Positions 47,068-54,950 of a stretch of 64,000 bases of DNA are shown piece by piece (the stretch's first letter is position 1; each line of letters starts with the position of its first letter). This stretch comes from Corynebacterium sp. P3-F1 (GTDB taxonomy: Bacteria; Actinomycetota; Actinomycetes; Mycobacteriales; Mycobacteriaceae): assembly GCF_030503635.1 (NCBI RefSeq), contig NZ_CP129965.1, positions 620,001-684,000 of the forward strand. Direction: 5' to 3'. The translations under genes and the position numbers were made by a program. The notes under the pieces were generated by a model, which saw only the letters and a program-made list of their open reading frames with translations, was not told where the DNA came from and did not search any database.

Positions 47068-47542
47068 TTACTGCTGTTCCGGTCGCGCGGTCGTGCATGC
47101 CGCGGCCGTCAGCGTCGACAATCGCCGCCGGGAAAATGAACCCGGTGAGGATGGTGCGCACCGCCGCACGCCAGAAACCGACGGTCTCACCAGGTGTGTC
47201 CACACGGGCGACGCCCATCCCCAACACCGCCATCCCCGGGGTGCGCGCGAAGAGCCAGCCGCTGATGATTCCCAGCACCAGCCACAGGAAGTACGTCAGC
47301 GTCGAGATCCCGCCGAAAGCGTGGGTGTTCATGACAATGAAACCGGCGATGATCCAGCAAATGACCCAGTCGATGAGGACCCCGACTGCGCGCCGCATGA
47401 CAGAGGCCATCGAACCGCTGCCCGTCTGTGGCATGCCGAGCTGCTCACCCGGCCAGCGACCGACCATGTACTCGTTGTCGGAACCGCCGGCTGGAGTTGA
47501 CGGTTGATTTCCGGCGTTGCCGCCACGCTGCGCGTTACCCAT
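47057..47542 (-). CDS. RDD family membrane protein
   Basis: A 161-residue membrane protein of the RDD family. An N-terminal Gly/Asn/Gln-rich cytosolic segment (1-45) with W-P-G-E-Q-L-G-M-P is followed by M-R-R-A-V-G-V-L-I-D-W, the R..DW form of the Arg-Asp signature, and two to three membrane helices, then F-W-R-A-A-V-R-T and D-A-D-G-R-G-M-H-D-R-A-T-G-T near the end. Transported substrate, if any, is unknown. This gene lies between glnA and DUF4191 in related genomes. ATG at 47542 in a near-leaderless position; a TTG three codons upstream is less likely. Confidence 0.85.
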   Translation of the reverse strand: MGNAQRGGNAGNQPSTPAGGSDNEYMVGRWPGEQLGMPQTGSGSMASVMRRAVGVLIDWVICWIIAGFIVMNTHAFGGISTLTYFLWLVLGIISGWLFARTPGMAVLGMGVARVDTPGETVGFWRAAVRTILTGFIFPAAIVDADGRGMHDRATGTAVIRS

Positions 47543-47550
47543 GATGGTCA

Positions 47551-47556
47551 AGGATA
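47551..47556 (-). promoter_or_regulatory. -10 element of RDD gene, near-leaderless
   Basis: TATCCT on the minus strand lies eight bases before the ATG at 47542. Confidence 0.45.
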
Positions 47557-47677
47557 GAGTACGGGTTTCGCATTCTGAACTCTTAGGAAACTTCGGGGCC
47601 GTTAAGCTCCGCGGAGGGCCCAGTTTTCAATGTACGATCGTTGGAAGCACCCAATTTGTACTCAAGGAGTTTTACCC

Positions 47678-49114
47678 GTGGGCTTTGACAACATCCAGGA
47701 CACAATGAAATTCATCAAGGATGAGCACATCGAATTTGTGGATGTCCGCTTCACTGATGTTCCTGGCATTGAGCACCACTTCAGCATTCCGGCTTCCATG
47801 TTCGACGAAGACGCGGTGGAGGAAGGTCTCGCATTCGACGGTTCGTCGATTCGCGGCTTTACGACGATTGATGAGTCCGACATGATCCTCATGCCGGATC
47901 TGGCCACCGCCCAGGTGGACCCGTTCCGTAAAACCAAGACCTTGAACGTGAAGTTCTTCGTCAACGACCCGTTCACTCACGAGGCCTTTTCCCGTGATCC
48001 GCGCAACGTGGCGCTGAAAGCCGAAGAGTACCTCGCCTCCACCGGTATCGCCGACACCTGCTTCTTCGGTGCTGAGGCGGAGTTCTACCTGTTCGATTCC
48101 GTCCGTTACTCCGTCGACGCGCATAAGGCGTTCTACGAGGTGGATTCTATTGAGGGCTGGTGGAACCGTGAGCGCGAGACGGAGCACGCCGGCTCCCCGA
48201 ACCTGGGCCACAAGACCCCGATGAAGGGCGGCTACTTCCCGGTGCCGCCGGTCGACCAGACAATGAACGTCCGCGACGCGATGACGATGAACCTGGCCAA
48301 CGCCGGCTTCGAGATCGAGCGCTTCCACCACGAGGTGGGCACTGGTGGCCAGCAGGAAATCAACTACAAGTTCAACACGCTCCTGCACGCTGCCGATGAT
48401 CTGCAGACGTTCAAGTACATCATCAAGAACACCGCTCACGAGTGGGGCAAAACCGCGACGTTCATGCCGAAGCCGATCGCCGGCGACAACGGTTCCGGCA
48501 TGCACGCTCACCAGTCCCTGTGGAAGGACGGCGAGCCGCTTTTCTACGACGAATCTGGTTACGGCGGCCTGTCCGACATTGCTCGCTTCTACATCGGCGG
48601 CATCCTGCACCACGCCGGTGCCGTGTTGGCGTTCACCAACCCGACGCTGAACTCGTACCACCGTCTGGTCCCGGGCTTCGAAGCCCCGATCAACCTCGTG
48701 TACTCGCAGCGCAACCGGTCCGCCGCAATCCGCATTCCGATCACGGGCTCGAACCCGAAGGCCAAGCGCATCGAGTTCCGCGCGCCGGACCCGAGCGGCA
48801 ACCCGTACCTCGGCTTCGCTGCCATGATGATGGCTGGTATTGACGGTGTGAAGAACCGTATTGAGCCGCACGAGCCGGTGGACAAGGACCTCTACGAGCT
48901 CCCGCCGGAAGAGGCTAAGTCCATTCCGCAGGCACCGACCTCCCTTGAGGCGTCGCTGGCTGCGCTGGAGGAAGACCACGAGTTCCTCACCGAGGGCGAC
49001 GTGTTCACCGAAGACTTGATTGAGACCTACATCAAGCTCAAGAACGACGATGAAATCACCCCGGCTCGTCTGCGCCCGACGCCGCTCGACTACGAAATGT
49101 ACTTCGACGTCTAA
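47678..49114 (+). CDS. glnA: Glutamine synthetase type I (GSI-beta) GlnA
   Basis: A 478-residue glutamine synthetase, the main ammonium-assimilating enzyme. Motifs: F-D-G-S-S-I-R-G-F (about 51-59), [39 protein letters not shown] and N-R-S-A-A-I-R-I-P. The adenylylation site is Y406 in [10 protein letters not shown], and glnE is encoded 10 kb away. AAGGAG eight bases before the GTG at 47678 sets the start. No AmtR-type box was recognised in the 135-base upstream region. Confidence 0.97.
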   Translation: MGFDNIQDTMKFIKDEHIEFVDVRFTDVPGIEHHFSIPASMFDEDAVEEGLAFDGSSIRGFTTIDESDMILMPDLATAQVDPFRKTKTLNVKFFVNDPFTHEAFSRDPRNVALKAEEYLASTGIADTCFFGAEAEFYLFDSVRYSVDAHKAFYEVDSIEGWWNRERETEHAGSPNLGHKTPMKGGYFPVPPVDQTMNVRDAMTMNLANAGFEIERFHHEVGTGGQQEINYKFNTLLHAADDLQTFKYIIKNTAHEWGKTATFMPKPIAGDNGSGMHAHQSLWKDGEPLFYDESGYGGLSDIARFYIGGILHHAGAVLAFTNPTLNSYHRLVPGFEAPINLVYSQRNRSAAIRIPITGSNPKAKRIEFRAPDPSGNPYLGFAAMMMAGIDGVKNRIEPHEPVDKDLYELPPEEAKSIPQAPTSLEASLAALEEDHEFLTEGDVFTEDLIETYIKLKNDDEITPARLRPTPLDYEMYFDV

Positions 49115-49140
49115 AGCAGCCGGACCCTGAAGGGCCCCAC

Positions 49141-49188
49141 GACCCACGGTTTCCGTCACCGGATTCCGTGGGTCCTTTTTAATTTTTC
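49141..49188 (+). terminator. Terminator of glnA
   Basis: Arms GACCCACGG (49141-49149) and CCGTGGGTC (49166-49174), followed by CTTTTTAATTTTT. It lies 26 bases after the stop. Confidence 0.92.
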
Positions 49189-49208
49189 GCAAGTTCTCCA
49201 GCGATCAT

Positions 49209-49214
49209 TACCAT
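49209..49214 (+). promoter_or_regulatory. -10 element of TDT transporter gene, leaderless
   Basis: TACCAT lies exactly seven bases before the GTG at 49222. Confidence 0.55.
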
Positions 49215-49221
49215 ATGCGGA

Positions 49222-50157
49222 GTGACTGATAAGTTCCGCAAACTTCCCCCTCCAGGACCGGCGTGGGGCGGCAGCCTGATGGGCACTTCAATTGTCTCCC
49301 GCTTGCTGGTCGAGGAGCACATGCTGGTCGGCTCGGCGCTTTTCGCCTCAATCGCGTGCGCGATTCTGATCGCCCTCGTCGTGGGATTCCTGCGGTACCG
49401 CCACCCGAGCTGGGAACGCACCTCAATGGCGGAATGGTCGATGTTCTTCATCGGCATCTTGGCGCTCGGCGCCGCGCTGTCAGGCCTCACAGACCAGGGC
49501 GTGTACCGTCTCATCGGCTTCTGGATCGGTGCGCCCGTTACCGTGGTCACGTGGGCGATCCAGCTCACGCGTTTCGACGGCACCCCGCGTTTCACTTGGG
49601 GCCTGCCACTTGTCGGCCCTATGATTTCGGCGTCGGTCGCCGGCTGGCTCGCACTCGACTACGGCCAGATGTACCACGTGATGGGCACTATCTTCTTCGC
49701 CATGTCGATCGTGACCGCGGTGCCGGTGTTCATTCGTGTCTACTGGGCAACGTGGCGCGGCAAGGTTGATCTGAGGGGAGCGAATTCCGCGACCGCATGG
49801 GTTCCGCTGGGCGTGGTCGGGCAATCCACCACTGCGATGCAGATCCTCTACCCGGGCCCAGTGTCCATCGTCTACGGACTCATCGCCCTCGGCATCGCCA
49901 TCCCGCTTGCGATCTTCGCCATGTTCACCTTCTACCCCAACGTTGCGCGCTGGGTCGACTACTCCCCGGCATGGTGGTCCTGCACGTTCCCGCCGGGCAC
50001 GATCAGCATGGGCGGACATCAGCTCGCCCTTGTCAACGGTTCGGAGCTGCTGGATGCGATCGCATTGAGTATCCCTCTGCTTCTGATCGTCCACTGGTCG
50101 CTGTGCTCCGGCAGGTTCTTGAGCTGGGTGGTGGAGGGCCGACGCCAGCGCGCGTAA
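49222..50157 (+). CDS. TDT (TehA/SLAC1-like) family transporter
   Basis: A 311-residue membrane protein with about nine to ten hydrophobic helices. The N-terminal P-P-P-G-P-A-W-G-G-S-L-M-G-T-S-I and the late Y-S-P-A-W-W-S-C-T-F-P-P-G-T segment are characteristic of the tellurite-resistance/dicarboxylate transporter (TDT) family, whose members include TehA, sulfite exporters and plant SLAC1 anion channels. The substrate cannot be told. It begins with GTG in a leaderless layout after the glnA terminator, and is not co-transcribed with glnA. Confidence 0.78.
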   Translation: MTDKFRKLPPPGPAWGGSLMGTSIVSRLLVEEHMLVGSALFASIACAILIALVVGFLRYRHPSWERTSMAEWSMFFIGILALGAALSGLTDQGVYRLIGFWIGAPVTVVTWAIQLTRFDGTPRFTWGLPLVGPMISASVAGWLALDYGQMYHVMGTIFFAMSIVTAVPVFIRVYWATWRGKVDLRGANSATAWVPLGVVGQSTTAMQILYPGPVSIVYGLIALGIAIPLAIFAMFTFYPNVARWVDYSPAWWSCTFPPGTISMGGHQLALVNGSELLDAIALSIPLLLIVHWSLCSGRFLSWVVEGRRQRA

Positions 50158-50199
50158 AACCTGCAAGCTCAATCTCCGGCGGAGTCGTCTGCCTGCGTA

Positions 50200-50205
50200 T
50201 ATATT
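50200..50205 (+). promoter_or_regulatory. Possible -10 of interrupted membrane protein gene
   Basis: TATATT lies 35 bases before the ATG at 50241, followed by a ribosome binding site-like GAAGAAGG (50229-50236). Confidence 0.4.
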
Positions 50206-50240
50206 GGGGCCGACTGTAGAACGGCTCGAAGAAGGCGATT

Positions 50241-51173
50241 ATGACGAATCCGAACATGCCCGATCCGAACAGACCTTAAGGCAACCACGGCACACCGCCT
50301 CCCCAGCAGTGGGCCAACCAGCCGCAGCACAGAGCCTTCGGCCCCGGCCACCAGGTTCCTGGGTCGACCGCCACAACGCAGAAGAAGTCCTCGCTTCCGG
50401 GGTGGCCGACATTCGTGGCTATCGGCTTGTTCTGGGTCACTCTCATCAGCAGTTTTCTTCCCATGCTGAAAATGACAACGGACAGAGATGCCCAGCGCGC
50501 CATAATCGAAGAGCAGTTCGGCGAGCTCGGCCGCGGCCAGTATGGCTTCGACATCGAAGATGCGCTCGTCGACTTCGCGTTGACCCTTAACTGGTGGGGC
50601 GGAATGACCATCGATGCTGAGGGCTTCGATACTGAAGCACAGATGATCGAACAAGAAATATTGAATGCGCCTGAATTTCAAGCTGACCAGGCCTTGTTAG
50701 TCGCGCTGGCATCACTGATCCTCGTCGCCTATCTCGCGGCCGTCGTTGTGGGCTTTTTCAAAAAGGATCGCGCCGCCGCCATCATCGGTCTGGTCGCCGC
50801 CGCTCTGCAAGTGCTTGCGCTCATTCTCGCGGTGATTAGCTGCGTTCGCGCCAACAGCGACGCTGAAGTAAGGGAGTTCACTCCGACCAGCTTGGGACTC
50901 GGTTTCTGGCTCTGGCTACTCGTGGTCATTATCGTCATCGCGGTGTTCGCTTTTGCGCTGCTGCACAACAAGTCAAAGAAGTCGGCTTACGCACCGGGCT
51001 TCACAAGCCCAGGTCAGCCTGGCCATCCACAGGCCTTTCGTCCGGGCCAGCCGCAGCAGGGCTTCCAACAGAACCCGCAGTTCCCACCCCAGGGCCAGCC
51101 GGGGCCGGGCTTCAATCCGGGCCAGCAGCCAGGTCCGGACGGCGGCAACCCGTACCAGCAATACGGCCGCTAA
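50241..51173 (+). pseudogene. Proline-rich membrane protein gene with in-frame stop at codon 13
   Basis: From ATG 50241 the frame reads M-T-N-P-N-M-P-D-P-N-R-P, then TAA (50277-50279), then continues without further stops as G-N-H-G-T-P-P-P-Q-Q-W-A-N-Q and on to 51173. The Pro/Asn/Gln-rich sequence before and after the stop is of one kind, which argues that the reading frame was once continuous. The rest has four membrane helices (one before and three after a loop of about 65 residues) and a C-terminal tail of Pro/Gln/Gly repeats. No family is recognised. A product could still start at GTG 50415 (252 residues, directly at the first helix), but that GTG has no good ribosome binding site. Either a nonsense mutation, a sequencing error or, less likely, readthrough. 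Confidence 0.65.
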
Positions 51174-51188
51174 ATAGCGCCATTTCAT

Positions 51189-51222
51189 CCCGGGCATCCA
51201 GGACGACTGTCCGGGTTTCGCT
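51189..51222 (+). terminator. Terminator after proline-rich membrane protein gene
   Basis: Arms CCCGGGCA (51189-51196) and TGTCCGGG (51208-51215) with one G-T pair, followed by TTTCGCTTTC. It lies 16 bases after the stop. Confidence 0.75.
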
Positions 51223-51299
51223 TTCATAAGCAAGCACGCTTATCGACGAAACAGCACAAGACCTTGACTTGTTATTGGGTTTATGCAACACTTTGAACC

Positions 51300-51503
51300 A
51301 TGTTCCCAAAGAAGAAACCGGTCAACCCGACTTGCAATCGGGTACGGGCGCTGTGCGCAAAGAGGGACATGACGCACGACCACTACCCCAGCCTGCATCT
51401 CGCCTTCCGTAAGTGCGGGGGCTTCGACCTGCCTGTTGAGGCCATCTTTTCCCGAACAGAATTCAACCTCATGTCCGACGAAATCTACCGGAGGAACCAC
51501 TAA
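51300..51503 (+). CDS. Miniature XRE-like regulator lacking the DNA-recognition helices
   Basis: A 67-residue protein. Its ends match small XRE-family regulators: N-R-V-R-A-L-C-A-K-R-D-M-T at the start, as in the first helix of these proteins, and P-S-L-H-L-A-F-R-K-C-G-G-F-D-L-P-V-E-A-I-F-S, the usual last helices. The stretch of about 20-25 residues that normally lies between (second helix and recognition helix) is absent; T25-H26 runs straight into D27-H-Y-P-S-L. The stop shares one base with the start of the next gene (TAATG), so both are likely translated together. An in-frame deletion that disables DNA binding is the simplest reading. A new small protein role is possible. Confidence 0.6.
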   Translation: MFPKKKPVNPTCNRVRALCAKRDMTHDHYPSLHLAFRKCGGFDLPVEAIFSRTEFNLMSDEIYRRNH

Positions 51504-51970
51504 TGAGCGCCGGAATCCCTGACTCCGTCAAAACACGCAACCGCACAATCCATTTGACTGATGCCGCAATCGCCGTGGTGATCCTTTCCGCCGCACTCCA
51601 GTTCTTCGAGCCTGGCATCGCGAACATGGCCTGGGCACTTGGGGCTCTCGCGGCGAACCTTGGCACGGTTGTTCTGCGCAAGCAGATCAATTACAACGAT
51701 CTTCCGACCGCGGAGCTCGACGAGTACGAGATACAACGCCTCTTCGAGGCACGAGAAGACGGATTCAGGGCCGGACTCTTTCTCTCGATCGCCCTTCTCA
51801 TAATCTCAGTTATCGTCGCTTTGGCTTCCCAGTACTGGGTCGAGCTCGATGCCACGGACGTCGCTTTGTTCTTCGCCAAGCTTCTCACCGTCCAGGTATT
51901 GTGGGTGCCGTTCATAATTGCGCGCTCCTTGGCCGGCAAGATCACCCGAGACGAGCTTATCGCCCGCTAA
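51503..51970 (+). CDS. Four-helix membrane protein paired with XRE-like gene
   Basis: A 155-residue protein with four hydrophobic segments (about residues 20-38, 42-58, 90-112 and 120-142) and a charged cytosolic loop L-D-E-Y-E-I-Q-R-L-F-E-A-R-E-D-G between helices two and three. No family could be assigned. The arrangement, a small XRE regulator directly followed and overlapped by a small multi-helix membrane protein, is common in Gram-positive bacteria, where the pair often senses an envelope or peptide signal. Start ATG overlaps the upstream stop by one base. Confidence 0.65.
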   Translation: MSAGIPDSVKTRNRTIHLTDAAIAVVILSAALQFFEPGIANMAWALGALAANLGTVVLRKQINYNDLPTAELDEYEIQRLFEAREDGFRAGLFLSIALLIISVIVALASQYWVELDATDVALFFAKLLTVQVLWVPFIIARSLAGKITRDELIAR

Positions 51971-51991
51971 AGCCTTCTTTGAACACAGTGA

Positions 51992-51997
51992 TAAAAT
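51992..51997 (+). promoter_or_regulatory. -10 element of CPBP protease gene, leaderless
   Basis: TAAAAT lies six bases before the ATG at 52004. Confidence 0.5.
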
Positions 51998-52003
51998 CCG
52001 GTT

Positions 52004-52903
52004 ATGAGCGCCTACCATCTCCTCGGCCGCACATACCGTTTACCTGCTGATTCAGCGCAAGACTTCTCACGAGTTTCAACCGGAACGTTTCCCCGCCCCG
52101 CATGGTGGCGCCCGCTGCTGGAGCTCGTCTTAGCCATCGGCCTCATCATGGCCCTCACCGCAGGGGCGACCGGCCTGTTCTACCTCTTTGAGAAGATCGC
52201 GCAGCCCAGCGTCAGCGCTTTTGAGAACTTCACTTTTGCCGACCGGCCTTACCTTGCGGTCGTTCTGTTCATCGGCTGGGTGGCTGCGCTCCCGGCAAGC
52301 TTTATAGCCGCACGGCTCACCGGCCGTGATCCCCGCGCGATCTGGTCGATTGAGCGCCGCTTCCGCTGGAAGTATTTCGGCCTCGCACTCATTCCGGCAC
52401 TCATCTTTCTCGGCGCGGAGGGGATCTTCGCCATCGCGACTTCCGACCGCTCCGGAGCGACAGTTGGCCTGCTCAATTTCGGTGCGCTGGCCGTCATTAT
52501 CGCGATGGCTCCGCTGCAGTCGTTGTCGGAGGAGCTGTTCTTCCGCGGCTCGTTGGTGCAGATCGTCGGACAGTGGTTCTCCCCCGCGTGGGTGGCGTAT
52601 CTGCTGCCGTTCCTGTTCTTCTTGTCGGGCCACCATTACGGCTGGATGGGCATGGTCAACGTGGGAGTGTTTGCTTTGTGCGCGATATTTCTCACTTACA
52701 AAACCGGTGGCATCGAGGCAGCTGCCGCGGTTCACGCGGTGGGCAACACGTTCGCTTATGCCCCTGACGCTTTCGGGGTGAACGGGGTGGACCTCAACGC
52801 GGTATCCACTGTCGATCTGCTCATCTCGGTGGCAGCCACTGTCGCCGCGACAGCATTCGCTTACCTGTTGATTAAGCGCCGCACGTTGACGTCGGCCTCG
52901 TAG
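52004..52903 (+). CDS. CPBP family intramembrane metalloprotease (CAAX protease-like)
   Basis: A 299-residue protein with about eight hydrophobic helices. The Rce1/CPBP motifs are present: S-E-E-L-F-F-R-G (about 173-180, EExxxR with catalytic Glu), F-F-L-S-G-H-H-Y-G (about 206-214) and H-A-V-G-N-T-F-A-Y (about 245-253) with metal-ligand His residues. The bacterial family is linked to bacteriocin self-immunity, peptide processing and signalling; the target is unknown. The last 43 bases overlap the convergent GH25 gene. Confidence 0.85.
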   Translation: MSAYHLLGRTYRLPADSAQDFSRVSTGTFPRPAWWRPLLELVLAIGLIMALTAGATGLFYLFEKIAQPSVSAFENFTFADRPYLAVVLFIGWVAALPASFIAARLTGRDPRAIWSIERRFRWKYFGLALIPALIFLGAEGIFAIATSDRSGATVGLLNFGALAVIIAMAPLQSLSEELFFRGSLVQIVGQWFSPAWVAYLLPFLFFLSGHHYGWMGMVNVGVFALCAIFLTYKTGGIEAAAAVHAVGNTFAYAPDAFGVNGVDLNAVSTVDLLISVAATVAATAFAYLLIKRRTLTSAS

Positions 52904-53478
52904 CCGGCGACGGTACCGCGCGAACCGTACTGCCACATGAGGGGCGTCTGCTTGCCGACGTCCCGCGGCCACTGTCGTCCCCTCAGTAGCTCCCCCGGCG
53001 AACCGACGTCATCTGCGCCAAAGTCGGCCAACCACACAGCACCGAATTCAGCGGTATCCGCGCCGAGCATCTGCCACCTCCAGTAGCGCGGATAGGTGTA
53101 TATGCCGGCCACCAGCACGCCGCGCGCGAGGAAACGGTCACGGGCGTCGCGCACGTGCTCCACCGTCAGCCCGGCGGGGGTTTCGCAGTCGATCCACACG
53201 GGAAGGACGAGATCCCCCATGACTGCGCAGGCGGCTTCGACCTGCTCGGCGACGGTGGTCCCCTCCGACGGGTTGCGGAGGTAGTGGTAGGCCTCAACCG
53301 CCAGCCCGGCGCGGAGCGCATCCTGCACGTGCGAGGTGTAGGTGCTGTCGCGGTACGTGCCGTCGGTGGTGCGCACGACCACGAACTCGACGCCCTCTGC
53401 CGCGGCCTGGACGAGACTCAGCCCGTCCTGGTGCTCGCTGACGTCGATGCCGAACTGTAATTCGCCCATTGGGAGCAT
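52861..53478 (-). CDS. GH25-family glycoside hydrolase without signal peptide
   Basis: A 205-residue protein consisting only of a GH25 (Chalaropsis-type muramidase) domain: F-G-I-D-V-S-E-H-Q with D12, an A-Y-H-Y-L-R-N strand, the catalytic pair in W-I-D-C-E-T (D97, E99), and W-Q-Y-G-S-R-G-T-V near the end. Such enzymes cut the MurNAc-GlcNAc bond. No signal peptide or membrane segment is seen, so either it is exported by another route, released on lysis, or has an intracellular role. Its ATG (or GTG/ATG within four codons) directly follows the stop of the Nudix gene, so the two are co-expressed. Confidence 0.82.
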   Translation of the reverse strand: MLPMGELQFGIDVSEHQDGLSLVQAAAEGVEFVVVRTTDGTYRDSTYTSHVQDALRAGLAVEAYHYLRNPSEGTTVAEQVEAACAVMGDLVLPVWIDCETPAGLTVEHVRDARDRFLARGVLVAGIYTYPRYWRWQMLGADTAEFGAVWLADFGADDVGSPGELLRGRQWPRDVGKQTPLMWQYGSRGTVAGYEADVNVRRLINR

Positions 53479-54003
53479 CTAGCGCTTGGCAAAGCCCATG
53501 CGCGGGGTGAAGGAGCCCGGGTGCTTGCGCTGCGCCACCGCATCGGCGATGACCAGCCGCCACTTGGGGTCCGTGACCGGCATCTGGGCGATGGAGAACC
53601 AGCCGGTCTCGCTGTTCTCGTCGTCGCCGACGGCGGGCACAGCGGCGGGGTCGTCGGCCTCGAGGCGCAGAGCAACAGACATGTAGCTGGCATTGTCGCC
53701 GTTCGCGTGAACGACGGGCCCGACGGCACCGACACCGAGGAGGGCGGCGGGGCTCACAGCTACGCCGGTCTCCTCCGCCACCTCGCGCACGGCGGCGTGG
53801 TGGGGCTCCTCGCCCGGGTCACAGATCCCGGTCACGGGCGTCCACTCACCGTTGTCGGCGCGCTTGACCAGGAGCACTTCGGGCACTGCCCAGGGTGAGT
53901 CATCCGTGGAGTCGCGCAGCACCACCGCGGTCACGGCCGGGATCCACATCAGATCCGTGCCGATCTTCTTGCGGGTTTCCACAATGAATTCGGGGATGGG
54001 CAT
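53479..54003 (-). CDS. Nudix hydrolase
   Basis: A 174-residue Nudix protein. The Nudix box is complete: G-I-C-D-P-G-E-E-P followed by R-E-V-A-E-E-T-G-V (about residues 61-83). It hydrolyses a nucleoside diphosphate linked to another group; the substrate is unknown. C-terminal S-F-T-P-R-M-G-F-A-K-R. ATG at 54003 is used; a GTG three codons upstream overlaps the AAAGG ribosome binding site. It sits immediately before the GH25 gene. Confidence 0.9.
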   Translation of the reverse strand: MPIPEFIVETRKKIGTDLMWIPAVTAVVLRDSTDDSPWAVPEVLLVKRADNGEWTPVTGICDPGEEPHHAAVREVAEETGVAVSPAALLGVGAVGPVVHANGDNASYMSVALRLEADDPAAVPAVGDDENSETGWFSIAQMPVTDPKWRLVIADAVAQRKHPGSFTPRMGFAKR

Positions 54004-54107
54004 GGCGCGCACCTTTCTTGTCGACGAGCACGAAGAAAACTTCGCCGCCCAAGTCTACGTCCCGCATCCCCGCGCGGGCGAGAGGGTGAACTAACATCGT
54101 GTGCATC

Positions 54108-54920
54108 ATGAGCACGCAGGTCAGCACCACCGATTCCGACACACAGCCCCACCGCCGCATTCCCGCGGCGGCATTCATCGTGGGCTTCGGTGCGTTACTG
54201 ATCGTCTGTCTCATGCTCGCCATCGGCGTGGTCAATTACGAGTCCTCTGCCGAGGAGCGCGCGGCGAGTTCCTCAGCGACGATGACAGGTACGACCACAT
54301 CATCGTCAACTAGCGAGACCCCTACAGTGACCACGGTGACCGAATCGGACGGCCAGACCAGCGTGTCCCGCCCGCCGAAGCCGGCTCCGCCAGAGACGAG
54401 TGAGGACCAGGTGAGGGCGTCGATACGCACGCACTTCATTGCTGACGCGAAGACAGCGCGCACGTACACAGGTGTCGCGGTTGTGGGCGGAATTACGGAT
54501 GAGGCATTGAATGACCTGCCGGAATTCACGGGGCACGTCAGCCGTCTCCTCGAGCAGAATTGCGTGGACTCGATGGCGCTGACCACACCCGATAACGTTC
54601 GGGTGACGTTCAACGGGTTCTGCTACACCACCATGCCGGACGAAACGATCCAGCGGATGCTCACCGTGGCTCTCGACGGAAAAGCGGATTCCATCGACTT
54701 TGCCAATAATCCCGGCTACGGCAATTCCAATTACGTGTCCATGACGTGGTACGTCTCCGGCGAGAAAGAAGCCGAGCGCATTGGCAAAACCTGGCATGAA
54801 GTGCGCCGCCCCCGCGCCGTGGAACAGATCCGCTTCTACACCTACTCGCCGGAGAAGGTCCACCGCCTTGTCAAGGAACGCGGTAGAGCGGACGCGTGGT
54901 GGGAGGCCGACGTCTCATAA
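54108..54920 (+). CDS. Membrane-anchored extracytoplasmic protein, unknown function
   Basis: A 270-residue protein, not recognised. One membrane helix near the N-terminus (about residues 20-45) is followed by a Ser/Thr-rich stretch (about 55-90, T-S-S-S-T-S-E-T-P-T-V-T-T-V-T) and a Pro linker, then a compact domain (about 100-270) with two Cys (N-C-V-D-S and N-G-F-C-Y) that could form a disulfide. The Ser/Thr/Pro spacer is typical for crossing the corynebacterial wall and may be glycosylated. -10-like TAACAT (54092-54097) gives a leader of only about three bases. It is convergent with the protease gene. Confidence 0.7.
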   Translation: MSTQVSTTDSDTQPHRRIPAAAFIVGFGALLIVCLMLAIGVVNYESSAEERAASSSATMTGTTTSSSTSETPTVTTVTESDGQTSVSRPPKPAPPETSEDQVRASIRTHFIADAKTARTYTGVAVVGGITDEALNDLPEFTGHVSRLLEQNCVDSMALTTPDNVRVTFNGFCYTTMPDETIQRMLTVALDGKADSIDFANNPGYGNSNYVSMTWYVSGEKEAERIGKTWHEVRRPRAVEQIRFYTYSPEKVHRLVKERGRADAWWEADVS

Positions 54921-54950
54921 GCAGAAGCTTATCGACGTTTCACTGCCGCC

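Noticed and set aside
47672..49192. A 506-residue open frame antisense to glnA
   Set aside because: Shadow frame of glnA; no recognisable domain, and it extends through the glnA terminator.
51236..54940. Recurring GCTTATCGAC word (near 51238, 54927, and inside genes near 25679, 27291 and 60724)
   Set aside because: Three of five copies lie inside coding sequence and match common codons; no consistent flanks or symmetry, so probably chance.
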